Assembly (NCBI GenBank): GCA_003555285.1
Contig: PWGH01000085.1
Coordinates: forward strand, 1-26,269
Length of the DNA stretch: 26,269 nt
Origin: Thioalkalivibrio sp.
Lineage (GTDB): Bacteria > Pseudomonadota > Gammaproteobacteria > Ectothiorhodospirales > Ectothiorhodospiraceae
Direction of reading: 5' to 3'
Shown: positions 7,489 through 16,500 of the stretch, one piece after another
Layout: every line of letters starts with the position of its first letter
Numbering within the stretch: the stretch's first letter is position 1
Translations under genes and position numbers: made by a program
The notes under the pieces: model-generated
The model's input: the letters and a program-made list of their open reading frames with translations, nothing else
Told to the model about the DNA's origin: nothing
Database searches by the model: none

Positions 7489-10185
7489 ATGACGGTGCAA
7501 ACCATCGACGAATTGCTGGCGTCCCGCTCGGTGCCCGATGCCCATCCCGCGGTCGTCGCGTTGCAGCGCGACGGACTCGAGACCACGAACCGGGGCGATC
7601 TGCTGCGTCGCGCCGGCCGGCTGGCCGGAGGGCTGGTGGCCGCCGGTTTGCAGCGGGGGGATCGGGTGGTGATCCTGGCACCCAACAGTGCCGACTGGGT
7701 CGCCTCGGCGCTGGGTGTGATGCAGGCCGCGGGGGTGGTCGTCCCGCTGGATACGCAGATGCCGACCGAGGACTTGGAACATGCGCTGGTCGACAGCGAT
7801 CCGCGTTTCATCTTCACCACCTTGGCCTTGCAGGAGCGCCTGCATGCGGTGCAGGAGCGGGTGCAGATTCGTCGTTTCGATGCCAATTCGGATGCATCCG
7901 ATGCCTGGTCCGGTCTGTTGGCCCCCGAGCCCGCAGCGCCGGTGGCCGAGGGTCAGGATCCGGCCGCGATCTTCTACACCTCGGGGACGACCGGCCCCCC
8001 GAAGGGCGTGCCGCTGACCCATCACAACCTGAGCAGCAATGTCGAGGCCCTGTGCACCCAGGGCCTGGCCGATCACCGGGACCGGGTGCTCGTGCCCTTG
8101 CCCTTTCATCATGTGTATCCCTTCACCGTCGGCATTCTGATTCCGCTGACGCTGGGCGCGCCGCTGATCGTGCCTTTCTCGCTGGTGGGTCCGCAGATCG
8201 TGCGGGCGCTGCGCGACGGCGAGGCGACGGTGATGCTGGGCGTGCCGCGGCTCTACGAGGCGATCTGGAACGCTCTCCAGGAGCGGGTGTCCGGACGCGG
8301 GCGGATGGCGGCACGCCTGTTTCGAAGCAGCCTGAGGGTTTCGGCGCTGGCGCAACGGCGGCTGGGCCATCGCCTGGGCCTGCAGCTGGGCCGTCGTCTG
8401 TTCGCCGGTCTGCACCGTCGCCTGGCTCCCCGGCTGCGGCTGGTGGTGTCCGGCGGTGCGGCGCTCGATCCCGAACTGGGTCGCAAGCTCCAGGCGCTGG
8501 GCTGGGCGGTCGCCACCGGCTACGGGCTCAGCGAGACTTCGCCGATCCTGACCTACAATCCCCCCGATCGCCTGCGGCTCGACAGCGCGGGTCGCCCGCT
8601 GCCCGGGGTGGAGATCGCCATTGACACCAACGGTCGCTCAGAAGGGACTTCCGAAGAGCGCCCCGAGGGGCGGGGCGAGGTGATGGCCCGAGGCCCGAAC
8701 GTCTTTCACGGCTATCGCAACCTGCCAAAGAAGACCGCCAAGGTGTTGGACGAACAGGGGTGGTTCCGCACCGGTGACCTGGGTGAACTGGGTTCGGACG
8801 GTTACCTGTACCTGTACGGTCGCGAATCGTCGATGATCGTGCTCTCCGGCGGCGAGAACGTGAATCCCGACCGGGTCGAAAGCGCCTTGCAGGCCGCCCC
8901 GGAGATCCGGGAGGCGGGCCTGCTCGAACACGAGGACCGGCTTGCAGTCGTGGTGGTGCCAGAGTCGGATCTGCTGCGTGAGGCGACCGGCGAGAAGCTG
9001 CGCGAGCGGCTCGAGCAGGCGGTGCGGGAGGCGTCGCGGGATCTGCCGAGCCACCACCGCCCGGGGATGCTGCGCATCGCGATGGATCCGCTGCCGCGTA
9101 CCCGCCTGGGCAAGCTGCGCCGGCACAAGCTGCAGGAAATGTTCGAGACCTTGCGTGAGGACGACGCCGCCGCCAAGGCCCAGCCGGAGCCGATCGACCC
9201 GGAGGCCATGGCGCCGGAGGATCAGCAGCTGCTGTCCGATCCGGCCGCTGAACGCACGTGGCAGTACCTGGCCGAACGTTTTCACGATCTGCGTCTGACG
9301 CCCGACAGTCATCTGGCGCAGGATCTGGGCATCGACTCGTTGAGCTGGGTGGACCTGACGCTGGCGCTGCGCGATCGAGCCGGTATCGATTTGGACGACG
9401 CCGCCATCGGCCGGGTCGAGAGCGTGCGCGATCTGCTGCAGGAAGCCGCGGGCGCCTCCGAGGCCCAAACCCAGGGCGAGGATCTGGCGGCGCAACTGGA
9501 GGATCCCGAGGCCTTGCTCGAGCCGGAGCAGAAGGCGCTGCTGGAGGCGCCCGGAATGGGGCGCCGCCTATCCGGGCTGCTGGTGCTGGGGCCGTCCCGG
9601 CTGATCCCGAAGTTGCTGTTGCGGGTCGAGGTCCAGGGCCGGTTTCCCGACCAGGGGCCGTATCTGATTGCGCCACGGCACATCAGCATCCTGGATCCGC
9701 TGGTATTATTGCGCCGGCTCGATCGGCGGCAATTGCAATCCTTGTACTGGGCCGGCTGGACCGGTCTGCTGTTTTCCAATCCCTTCAACCGGGCCTTCAG
9801 CCGCAGTGCACGAATCCTGCCGATCGACCCGGGTGCGGCCCCGCGCAGCAGTCTGGCGCTGGCGGCCGCCTGCCTGAAACGCGGCTATAGCCTGATCTGG
9901 TTTCCCGAGGGCCGCCGTTCGCCGGACGGCAGTCTGCAACGCCTGCGGCCCGGTGTCGGATTGGTGCTGCGCGCGCAGCCCGTGCCGGTGATCCCGGTGT
10001 GGATCGAGGGCACCCGCGAGGCGATGCCGCCGGGTCAACGGCTGCCGCGCCCCGGTCGGGTCCGCGTGATCATCGGCGATCCGATTCCGCCGGAGTCCTA
10101 CGGCCGCGACCCCCGCGAAATCGTCGACACCCTCCACGCCGCCCTGGCCGCCTTGGGCGACCGTACCCACCCGCCATCCTCGTAG
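7489..10185 (+). CDS. Acyl-CoA/acyl-ACP ligase - acyl carrier - PlsC-like acyltransferase fusion
   Basis: A 898-residue three-domain protein likely to activate a fatty or other carboxylic acid with ATP, load it on its own carrier domain and transfer it to a lipid acceptor. Start at 7489 is supported by GGAGG 8 nt upstream. Residues ~1-560 are an AMP-forming ligase: P-loop T164-S-G-T-T-G, YGLSETSP, and GWFRTGDLG with GRESSMIVLSGGENV near its end. Residues ~580-655 form an acyl carrier domain with DLGIDSLSW, where S617 is the expected phosphopantetheine site. Residues ~700-890 are a lysophospholipid acyltransferase with H731-x4-D736, F805-PEGRRS and a VIPVWIEGT motif. E. coli Aas has ligase and acyltransferase in the opposite order and no carrier. 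No hydrophobic anchor like that of a transporter is evident. Substrate and acceptor are unknown. The gene stands alone between the pump operon and a convergent dehydrogenase. Confidence 0.9.
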   Translation: MTVQTIDELLASRSVPDAHPAVVALQRDGLETTNRGDLLRRAGRLAGGLVAAGLQRGDRVVILAPNSADWVASALGVMQAAGVVVPLDTQMPTEDLEHALVDSDPRFIFTTLALQERLHAVQERVQIRRFDANSDASDAWSGLLAPEPAAPVAEGQDPAAIFYTSGTTGPPKGVPLTHHNLSSNVEALCTQGLADHRDRVLVPLPFHHVYPFTVGILIPLTLGAPLIVPFSLVGPQIVRALRDGEATVMLGVPRLYEAIWNALQERVSGRGRMAARLFRSSLRVSALAQRRLGHRLGLQLGRRLFAGLHRRLAPRLRLVVSGGAALDPELGRKLQALGWAVATGYGLSETSPILTYNPPDRLRLDSAGRPLPGVEIAIDTNGRSEGTSEERPEGRGEVMARGPNVFHGYRNLPKKTAKVLDEQGWFRTGDLGELGSDGYLYLYGRESSMIVLSGGENVNPDRVESALQAAPEIREAGLLEHEDRLAVVVVPESDLLREATGEKLRERLEQAVREASRDLPSHHRPGMLRIAMDPLPRTRLGKLRRHKLQEMFETLREDDAAAKAQPEPIDPEAMAPEDQQLLSDPAAERTWQYLAERFHDLRLTPDSHLAQDLGIDSLSWVDLTLALRDRAGIDLDDAAIGRVESVRDLLQEAAGASEAQTQGEDLAAQLEDPEALLEPEQKALLEAPGMGRRLSGLLVLGPSRLIPKLLLRVEVQGRFPDQGPYLIAPRHISILDPLVLLRRLDRRQLQSLYWAGWTGLLFSNPFNRAFSRSARILPIDPGAAPRSSLALAAACLKRGYSLIWFPEGRRSPDGSLQRLRPGVGLVLRAQPVPVIPVWIEGTREAMPPGQRLPRPGRVRVIIGDPIPPESYGRDPREIVDTLHAALAALGDRTHPPSS

Positions 10186-10281
10186 GAGAGCGTGCCCGGC
10201 ACGCGAGTGACGCTGGACCTGATGGTGTCGGGGTGACCGGGCCTGTGTGGAAGGGCCATTCGCGTGCAGGCACGTTCCTAC
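10182..10281. repeat. REP-like inverted repeat pair between convergent genes
   Basis: Left arm 10182-10206 begins GTAGGAGAGCGTGCCCGGCA. Right arm 10259-10281, read on the minus strand, begins GTAGGAACGTGCCTGCACGC. The GTAGGA...CGTGCC...CACGCGA pattern matches the REP family common in gammaproteobacterial intergenic regions. The left arm starts one base before the stop codon of the fusion gene, and the pair sits exactly where two genes converge. It may limit read-through from either side. The 127-bp gap holds nothing else recognisable. Confidence 0.65.
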
Positions 10282-10312
10282 ACGAAACCCCGCGTCCGCG
10301 GTATGGGTCGAG

Positions 10313-11068
10313 TCAGGCGAGGGCCTCGAAGGACTCCGGCAGCACCTGCCCGCCATCGACGATCAGCGTCTGACCGGTGATGTAGCGGGCCTCCGGGGAG
10401 GCGAGAAAGCAGGCGGCATAGGCGATGTCCCGCGGTTCGCAGAGTTTCCGGGTCGGAATCGATTCGGCCATCTGCCGCAGATAGGCCTCGCCCTGGGCCT
10501 CGAGACCCTCGGTGAGAACGTTCCCCGGCATCACCGCATTGACGGTGATGCCGTCACCGGCGCACTCCAGGGCCGCCGAACGCATGAAACCCAGTTGCCC
10601 GGCCTTGCTCGCGCCGTAATGGCTCCATCCCGGAAAGCCCGTGATCGGCCCGGTGATCGAGGAGGTGAGCACGATGCGCCCGTAGGCCCGCTCGCGCATG
10701 CCGGGCAGCACGGCCTGGACCATGAAGAAGGCCCCGCGCAGGTTGATCGCCAGCACCGTGTCCCAGTCGGACTCGCTCATCGTGTCCAGGGCCGCCTGCG
10801 GGAAGATCCCGGCATTGGAACAGAGGATATCGAGTCGACCATGGCGATCGGACACCGCCTGTACCGCGTGTTGGCAGGAAGCTTGGTGGCGCACATCCAG
10901 GACCTCGAAGTCCACGCCCAGGGCCTGCGCGGCGGCTTGCCCCTGGGCCTCGTCCACATCGGCGATGACCACCCGGGCGCCCGCCTCCTGCAGGATTTCG
11001 GCCATGCTCTTGCCGATACCCTTGGCCGCCCCGGTCACCAAGGCCACTTGATCGGTTAATGAAAACAT
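10313..11068 (-). CDS. Short-chain dehydrogenase/reductase (SDR, FabG-like)
   Basis: NAD(P)-dependent oxidoreductase of the classical SDR family, 251 residues, the usual length. The Rossmann motif T12-GAAKGIG is at the N-terminus, then CSNAG, the serine pair TSS at 135-137, and the catalytic Y151-xxx-K155 in YGASK. The C-terminus has the SDR signature YITGQTLIVDGG. The spacing from the serine pair to Tyr is one residue longer than usual. The Met at 11068 was chosen because AGGAG lies 6 nt upstream; the Met two codons earlier would abut that site. The motif ADVDEAQ after beta-2 has an Asp, which favours NAD(H). The substrate cannot be named. It converges on the acyl ligase fusion, so no operon partner is visible. 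Confidence 0.88.
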   Translation of the reverse strand: MFSLTDQVALVTGAAKGIGKSMAEILQEAGARVVIADVDEAQGQAAAQALGVDFEVLDVRHQASCQHAVQAVSDRHGRLDILCSNAGIFPQAALDTMSESDWDTVLAINLRGAFFMVQAVLPGMRERAYGRIVLTSSITGPITGFPGWSHYGASKAGQLGFMRSAALECAGDGITVNAVMPGNVLTEGLEAQGEAYLRQMAESIPTRKLCEPRDIAYAACFLASPEARYITGQTLIVDGGQVLPESFEALA

Positions 11069-11130
11069 AGGCATCTCCTGGTGGTCTGCGTTGCTGGACC
11101 TGATAGCCACGGAAGCTCCGTCGCGATCCC

Positions 11131-11169
11131 CTGTAGGAGGCGAGCCCTCTCGGCGACGCCCTTCAGGGT
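11131..11169. repeat. REP-like element
   Basis: CTGTAGGAGGCGAGCCCTCT followed by CGGCGACGCC and the small palindrome CCCTTCAGGG. This has the GTAGGAG...CGAGCC...CGGCGA layout of REP sequences. The end motif CCCTTCAGGGT recurs at 11286-11296, after another ATCGCGACGCGAGC-like stretch, suggesting a second degenerate copy or the partner of a pair. It lies in the divergent gap between the dehydrogenase and the glg genes. Confidence 0.45.
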
Positions 11170-11189
11170 GCCGGGGCGGGTAAACGTCA

Positions 11190-11219
11190 TTCACCACGGA
11201 GACCGCGAAGACACGAAGA
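11190..11219. repeat. Dispersed-repeat-like motif
   Basis: TTCACCACGGAGACCGCGAA followed by GACACGAAGA resembles the 'CACCACGGAGACACGGAGAA' class of intergenic repeats seen in many proteobacterial genomes. This is recognition from memory; only one copy is present in the window. Confidence 0.35.
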
Positions 11220-11309
11220 AGGGCTGTTCGGGCCGGACGGTGGGCGGCCGATGGTGTTGGGGCCGATCGCGACGCGAGCACCGACCCCTTCAGGGTATAA
11301 ATGCTTAGG

Positions 11310-11348
11310 TTGTTGATGACCTATATGGGATTTTAATTAGGGTATATG
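11310..11348 (+). promoter_or_regulatory. AT-rich promoter-like region for the glg genes
   Basis: This is a conspicuous AT-rich stretch in otherwise GC-rich DNA, in the 565-bp divergent gap 11069-11633. TTGTTG (11310-11315) and TAATTA (11334-11339) are spaced 18 bp apart and resemble sigma-70 boxes; TTGATG at 11313 is an alternative -35. It would drive the small ORFs and glgB. No operator was recognised. Confidence 0.35.
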
Positions 11349-11575
11349 TGTTGTGTGGTCGATCTCAAGACGTATCATTGCCCATTGGTTATAACCCTCC
11401 GTTGATCCACGAAGGCTGGGCTGCTAGCCTTGCACAGGACAAAATTCTTCATTGCAACATCGTCATGGCGCAAGCCGTGATTGCACGAGCATCGTTGCAC
11501 CAGCCGTCATTGCACCAGCCGTCATTGCACCAGCCGTCATTGTATAAGCCCGATGGTCATAAGGAGGCTCCATGA
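11348..11575 (+). CDS. Doubtful 75-codon ORF with SLHQP repeats
   Basis: GTG-started ORF of 75 codons whose C-terminal third reads SLHQP three times and then SLYKP, encoded by a 15-bp DNA repeat. It has no recognised domain, signal peptide or clear ribosome binding site beyond a weak AGGGT. Its TGA overlaps the ATG of the next small ORF as ATGA, which is the only positive hint. The repeat units before 11493 vary between 14 and 15 bp, so they do not keep one frame. The stretch may instead be untranslated leader DNA upstream of glgB. Confidence 0.2.
   Translation: MLCGRSQDVSLPIGYNPPLIHEGWAASLAQDKILHCNIVMAQAVIARASLHQPSLHQPSLHQPSLYKPDGHKEAP
11450..11552. repeat. 15-bp tandem repeat array upstream of glgB
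   Basis: Three near-perfect units of CATTGCACCAGCCGT at 11493-11507 (first two bases differ), 11508-11522 and 11523-11537. Degenerate units flank them at 11450-11463, 11464-11478, 11479-11492 and 11538-11552, giving about seven head-to-tail copies of 14-15 bp. There are no spacers, so this is not CRISPR. It sits between the likely promoter and the strong ribosome binding site before 11572. Confidence 0.85.
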
Positions 11576-11637
11576 CGATGGCATCGTTCGAGACGACGCG
11601 CCGGAATGAAGAATCTCGCCGGGACAACCAGCGATGA
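11572..11637 (+). CDS. Putative 21-codon leader ORF coupled to glgB
   Basis: ATG at 11572 is preceded by a near-perfect AAGGAGG (11561-11567) at 4 nt spacing, the strongest ribosome binding site near the glg genes. The ORF encodes [20 protein letters not shown] plus Arg, then TGA. The TGA overlaps the glgB ATG as ATGA, and glgB itself has no good ribosome binding site of its own. The peptide is hydrophilic and charged and matches no family I know. The likely role is translational coupling into glgB. It is too short to trust on coding statistics alone. Confidence 0.4.
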   Translation: MTMASFETTRRNEESRRDNQR

Positions 11638-13589
11638 ACAAGCCACGCGAGAGGCCTGCGGTGATGCACGGCGTCACGCGGCTGACCGATCACGACATCT
11701 ACTTGTTCAAGCAGGGTCGGCATACCCGCCTGTATGAAAAGATGGGCGCCCATGCGCAGAAGCTGAGCGGCACCAGTGGTGTGGCCTTTGCTGTATGGGC
11801 ACCCAATGCACGTGCCGTCTCGGTGATCGGACCCTTCAATGACTGGGCGGCGGGTCGCCACCTGTTGCAGGCGCGCGAGGACGGCTCCGGCATCTGGGAA
11901 GGATTCATTCCAGGCCTCGCCGAGGGCATCAGCTACAAATACCATATCCAGTCCCAGCATCGCGGCTACGCCGCGGACAAGGGCGACCCCTTTGCCTTTG
12001 CCTGGGAGGAACCACCGCGAACCGCATCCCGGGTCCAGGGTCTGGACTATATCTGGGGGGACAGCGAGTGGATGCAGCACCGCGCGACGGCCAATGGCCT
12101 GGAGGCACCGTGGTCGATCTACGAGATGCACCCGGGTTCCTGGCGCCGGATCGTCGAGGAGGGCAATCGGTTCCCGACCTACCGCGAACTGGCCGAAACC
12201 TTGCCCGACTACCTGCGCGACCTGGGATACACCCACGTGGAGCTGATGCCGGTCACCGAGCACCCGTTCTACGGCTCGTGGGGCTATCAGACCACCGGCT
12301 ACTTCGCGCCCACCGCCCGCTACGGCACGCCGCAGGACTTCATGCATCTGGTGGATCGGCTGCATCAGGCCGGCATCGGCGTGATCATGGACTGGGTGCC
12401 GTCGCACTTTCCGGATGATGAGCACGGCCTGCGTTTCTTCGACGGCACCTACCTGTTCGAGCACGAGGATCCCAAGCAGGGCTATCACCCGGAGTGGCAG
12501 AGCTACCTGTTCAATTACGGGCGCCACGAGGTCCGCTCGTTCCTGATCAGCAGCGCGCTGTTCTGGATGCAGCACTATCATCTGGACGGGCTGCGCGTCG
12601 ATGCGGTCGCCTCGATGCTCTATCTCAACTACGGCCGGCGCGAGGGGGAGTGGATCCCCAACGCCCACGGCGGGCACGAGAACCTGCAGGCAATGGAGTT
12701 CCTGCGCGATCTGAACGAGGCCGTGTATCGGGACTTTCCGGATACCCAGACGCTGGCCGAGGAATCGACGGCCTGGCCGATGGTCTCGCGGCCCACCTAC
12801 CTGGGCGGCCTGGGTTTCGGCATGAAGTGGAACATGGGTTGGATGCACGACACCCTGGACTACTTCGCGACCGATCCGCTGTATCGCAAGTACCACCACG
12901 ACAAGCTCACCTTCAGCCTGGTGTATGCGTTCAGCGAGAACTTCGCGCTGTCGATCTCGCACGATGAGGTCGTCCACGGCAAGCGCTCGCTGATCGGCAG
13001 GATGCCCGGCGACGTCTGGCAGAAGTTCGCGAACCTGCGCGCGCTGTTCGGGTACCTGTACGGCCATCCGGGCAAGAAGCTGCTGTTCATGGGCGCCGAG
13101 TTCGGGCAGTGGCGCGAGTGGAATCACGATGCGAGCCTCGATTGGGATCTGCTCGAGTGGCCCAATCACCGCGGCCTGCGCCACTGGCTGAAGGATCTGA
13201 ATCACCTGTATCGGCGCGAAGCGGCGTTGTTCGAGCAGGACTTCGTGCCTGCGGGCTTCGAGTGGGTCGATTGCTGCGACGTGGAGGAAAGCACGCTGAG
13301 CTTCCTGCGCAAGGCCCGCAATGGCGAGACCCTTCTGGTGGTGTGCAACCTGACCCCGGTGCCGCGTCACGACTACCGGGTCGGGGTGCCGTGCGGGGGC
13401 TGGTGGCGCGAGTTGCTCAACAGCGATGCCGACGTCTACGGCGGCAGCGGCGTGGGCAACCGGGGCGGCGTCGAGGCGGTGCCGGTGGGCGCCCATGGCC
13501 GTTCCCATTCGCTGTCGCTGCACCTGCCGCCGCTGGGCGTGCTCTTTCTGAAGCCGCAGGCGGCGACGCCGGATGAGGACCGCCGGTGA
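11634..13589 (+). CDS. glgB: 1,4-alpha-glucan branching enzyme
   Basis: GH13 enzyme that cuts alpha-1,4 chains and rejoins them in alpha-1,6 linkage in glycogen; 651 residues. The N-terminus begins directly with [12 protein letters not shown] and a CBM48-like domain ([20 protein letters not shown]), so the extra N1 domain of the longer E. coli type is absent. The catalytic barrel shows [15 protein letters not shown], nucleophile D323 in [15 protein letters not shown], the acid in AEESTAWP (E376/E377) and SHDEVVHGK. The C-terminal beta domain ends at [11 protein letters not shown]. The start at 11634 forms an ATGA overlap with the putative 21-codon leader; a Met at 11664 is an alternative. The stop overlaps the GTG of the next gene, indicating an operon of alpha-glucan enzymes. 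Confidence 0.95.
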   Translation: MNKPRERPAVMHGVTRLTDHDIYLFKQGRHTRLYEKMGAHAQKLSGTSGVAFAVWAPNARAVSVIGPFNDWAAGRHLLQAREDGSGIWEGFIPGLAEGISYKYHIQSQHRGYAADKGDPFAFAWEEPPRTASRVQGLDYIWGDSEWMQHRATANGLEAPWSIYEMHPGSWRRIVEEGNRFPTYRELAETLPDYLRDLGYTHVELMPVTEHPFYGSWGYQTTGYFAPTARYGTPQDFMHLVDRLHQAGIGVIMDWVPSHFPDDEHGLRFFDGTYLFEHEDPKQGYHPEWQSYLFNYGRHEVRSFLISSALFWMQHYHLDGLRVDAVASMLYLNYGRREGEWIPNAHGGHENLQAMEFLRDLNEAVYRDFPDTQTLAEESTAWPMVSRPTYLGGLGFGMKWNMGWMHDTLDYFATDPLYRKYHHDKLTFSLVYAFSENFALSISHDEVVHGKRSLIGRMPGDVWQKFANLRALFGYLYGHPGKKLLFMGAEFGQWREWNHDASLDWDLLEWPNHRGLRHWLKDLNHLYRREAALFEQDFVPAGFEWVDCCDVEESTLSFLRKARNGETLLVVCNLTPVPRHDYRVGVPCGGWWRELLNSDADVYGGSGVGNRGGVEAVPVGAHGRSHSLSLHLPPLGVLFLKPQAATPDEDRR

Positions 13590-16500
13590 ACGCCGCCGCG
13601 CTGCTCGATCAGTTGTGCGCGCACTACCACATCGCCGGGGACTATCAGGATATCTGGGGGCATCGCCATTCGGTGTCCGAGGACACGCGCCGCCGGTTGC
13701 TGCAGGCGATGCATGTCGCCGCCAACAGCGACGAGGCGATGCAACAGGCGCTGGAGCAGGCCGAGAGCGCCCATTGGCGCCGGGCCTTGCCGCCGGTCTG
13801 CGTGCTCACCGAGGGGGTTGATGCGCTGCGGGTTGCGGTCGGCGTTACCGCGGAGGATCACGGTCATCGGCACCGTTGGACGCTGGAACACGAGGACGGC
13901 ACCCGGCGCAGTGCGGAATTCGTCCCGGCCGATCTCGACCTGGAGGGGGAGCGGAGGCTCGAGGGCGTGACTTGGCAGCGCCGCAGGCTGGAGCTGCCGG
14001 AGCGGCCTGCGATCGGCTATCACCGCCTGGAACTGCAGGATCTCGAGCGGACGCAGGCGCCGGTCGCGACGATGTCGCTGATCGTCGCACCCGGGCAGTG
14101 CTACCAGCCCCAGGCCGTGCGGGATCGGGGGCGCGTGTGGGGCCCGAGCCTGCAGTTGTACGCGCTGCGTTCGACGCGCAACTGGGGGATCGGCGACTTC
14201 AGCGATCTGGTGCGGGTGCTGGAAGTGGCCGCCCAGACCGGTGCCGGGCTGGTGGGCCTCAATCCGCTGCACGCGCTGTTCCTGCACGATCCGGAACACG
14301 CCAGCCCCTACAGCCCCTCGAGCCGCCTGTTCCTGAACGTGCTGTACCTGGACGTCGAAGCGGTGCCCGACTTCAGCGAATGCGAGCCGGTCCGCCAGCA
14401 GGTCGCCGGCGAGCCGTTCCAGGCCCGTCTGCGCGCGCTGCGGGCGACGGAACTCGTCGATTACGCCGGCGTGGCGGCGGCCAAGCTGGAGGTGCTGGAG
14501 AATCTGTATCAGCACTTTCGTCGGGCGCATCGAGAACCCGGGAGTTCCCGCGCCGAGGCCTTCGAGCGCTTTCGGCACGAAGGTGGCGAGGCCTTGCACC
14601 GCCATGCGCTCTACGAGGCGCTGCAGGCCTGGCTGCACGCCCGCGATCCCGCCGTGTGGGGTTGGCCGGTATGGCCCGAGGCCTACCGCCATCCGCAGGG
14701 CGAAGCGGTGGTTGCCTTCGCCGCGGAGCAGGCCGAGCGTCTGGAGTTCTATCAGTACCTGCAATGGCAGGCGCAGAGCCAACTCGAGGCGGCCGGGCGG
14801 CGGGCCTACGAATTGGGGCTCGGCCTCGGGATCTATCAGGACGTCGCGGTCAGCGTCGATGTCGGCGGCGCCGAGGCCTGGGCCAACCAGGAACTCTATG
14901 CGCTGGAGGCGCGCATCGGCTCACCGCCCGACGACTTCAATCTGGAGGGGCAGGATTGGGGCCTGCCGCCCTGGAATCCGGAGTCGCTGTGGACCCGCGC
15001 CTACGCCCCCTTCATCGCCACCTTGCGCGCGAACATGCGCAATGCCGGCGTGATCCGGATCGATCATGTGATGGCGCTGATGCGCCTGTTCTGGGTGCCC
15101 CCCGGCCAGCATCCACGCGAAGGCACCTACGTGTCGTATCCCTTCCAGGACTTGCTGGGGATCCTGGCGTTGGAGAGCCAGCGCAACCAGTGTCTGGTGG
15201 TCGGCGAGGACTTGGGCACGGTGCCCGACGCGGTGCGCGAGGCGCTGCATCCGATGGCCGTGCTGTCGTATCGGCTGCTTTATTTCGAGAAGGCAGCGGA
15301 CGGCCACTTCAAGCCCCCCGGCGACTTCGACGCGCAGACCCTGGTCGCCGTGAGTACCCACGACCTGCCGACGCTGGCCGGTTACTGGCAGGGCCTGGAT
15401 CTGGACCTGCGCGATCGCCTGAAGCTCTTTCCGGACGTGCCGACCCGCGAGGGCCAGATCATTGGTCGCGCCGAGGATCGCACCCGCTTGCTGATGGCGC
15501 TCGAACGCGAGGGCCTGCTGCCGGCCGGCGTCGGCGTGCAGGCGGTGGCGACGCCGGAAATGACGCCGGAGCTCGCGGTCGCGATTCATCGCTACCTGGC
15601 GCGCACCCCGGCGATGGTGATGGTGGCCCAGATGGAGGACGTGTTGGGACAGCGCGAACAGATCAACCTGCCGGCCACCACCGATCAGCATCCGAATTGG
15701 CGCCGCAAGCTGAGCCTGGATCTGGAATATTGGGCCGACGAGCCTCGGGTGCTGGCGCTGTTTGCCGCGCTGCGCGAGGAGCGGGGCCAGGCCGCCCAGC
15801 CGCCCGGACCCGAACCGCCGGTCGAGCGGGGGCTGCTGCGTCGGGCGGTGATTCCCCGAAGCACCTACCGGCTGCAGTTTCACCGCGACTTCACCTTCGA
15901 TCAGGGCGCCGCGATCGTCCCCTATCTGGCGCAACTGGGAATCAGCCATTGCTATGCCTCGCCCTGCCTGCAGGCGCGCCCCGGCAGCGCGCATGGCTAC
16001 GACATCACCGACCACACCAACCTGAACGCCGAACTCGGCGGCGATGCCGGCTTCGAGCGGCTGTTCGGGTCCCTGCACGAACACGGCCTCGGCCAGATCA
16101 TGGACATGGTGCCCAACCACATGGGCGTGATGGGCAGCGACAATGTCTGGTGGCTCGACGTGCTGGAGAACGGACGCGCCTCGGTCTACGCCGCCTTCTT
16201 CGACATCGACTGGAACCCGTTGAAGGAGCGGCTGCGCAACACGGTGCTGATTCCGTTGTTGGGCGATCACTACGGCAGCGTGCTGGAGGCGGGCGATCTG
16301 CGCCTGGTGCTGGACGCCGAACGCGGCAGCCTGTGTGTGCACTATTACGAGCATGTCTTTCCGATCGATCCCCGGGAATACCCGCGCGTGCTCGGCTACG
16401 ACATTACCCGGCTGGAGGATCGACTCGAGGCGGGCGACTCTCGCCTGCTGGAGTTCCAGAGCCTGATCACCGCCTTCGGCAACCTGCCGCCGCGGGTGGC

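Noticed and set aside
11450..11552. Possible CRISPR array
   Set aside because: Units are contiguous and only 14-15 bp with no unique spacers, and there are no cas genes.
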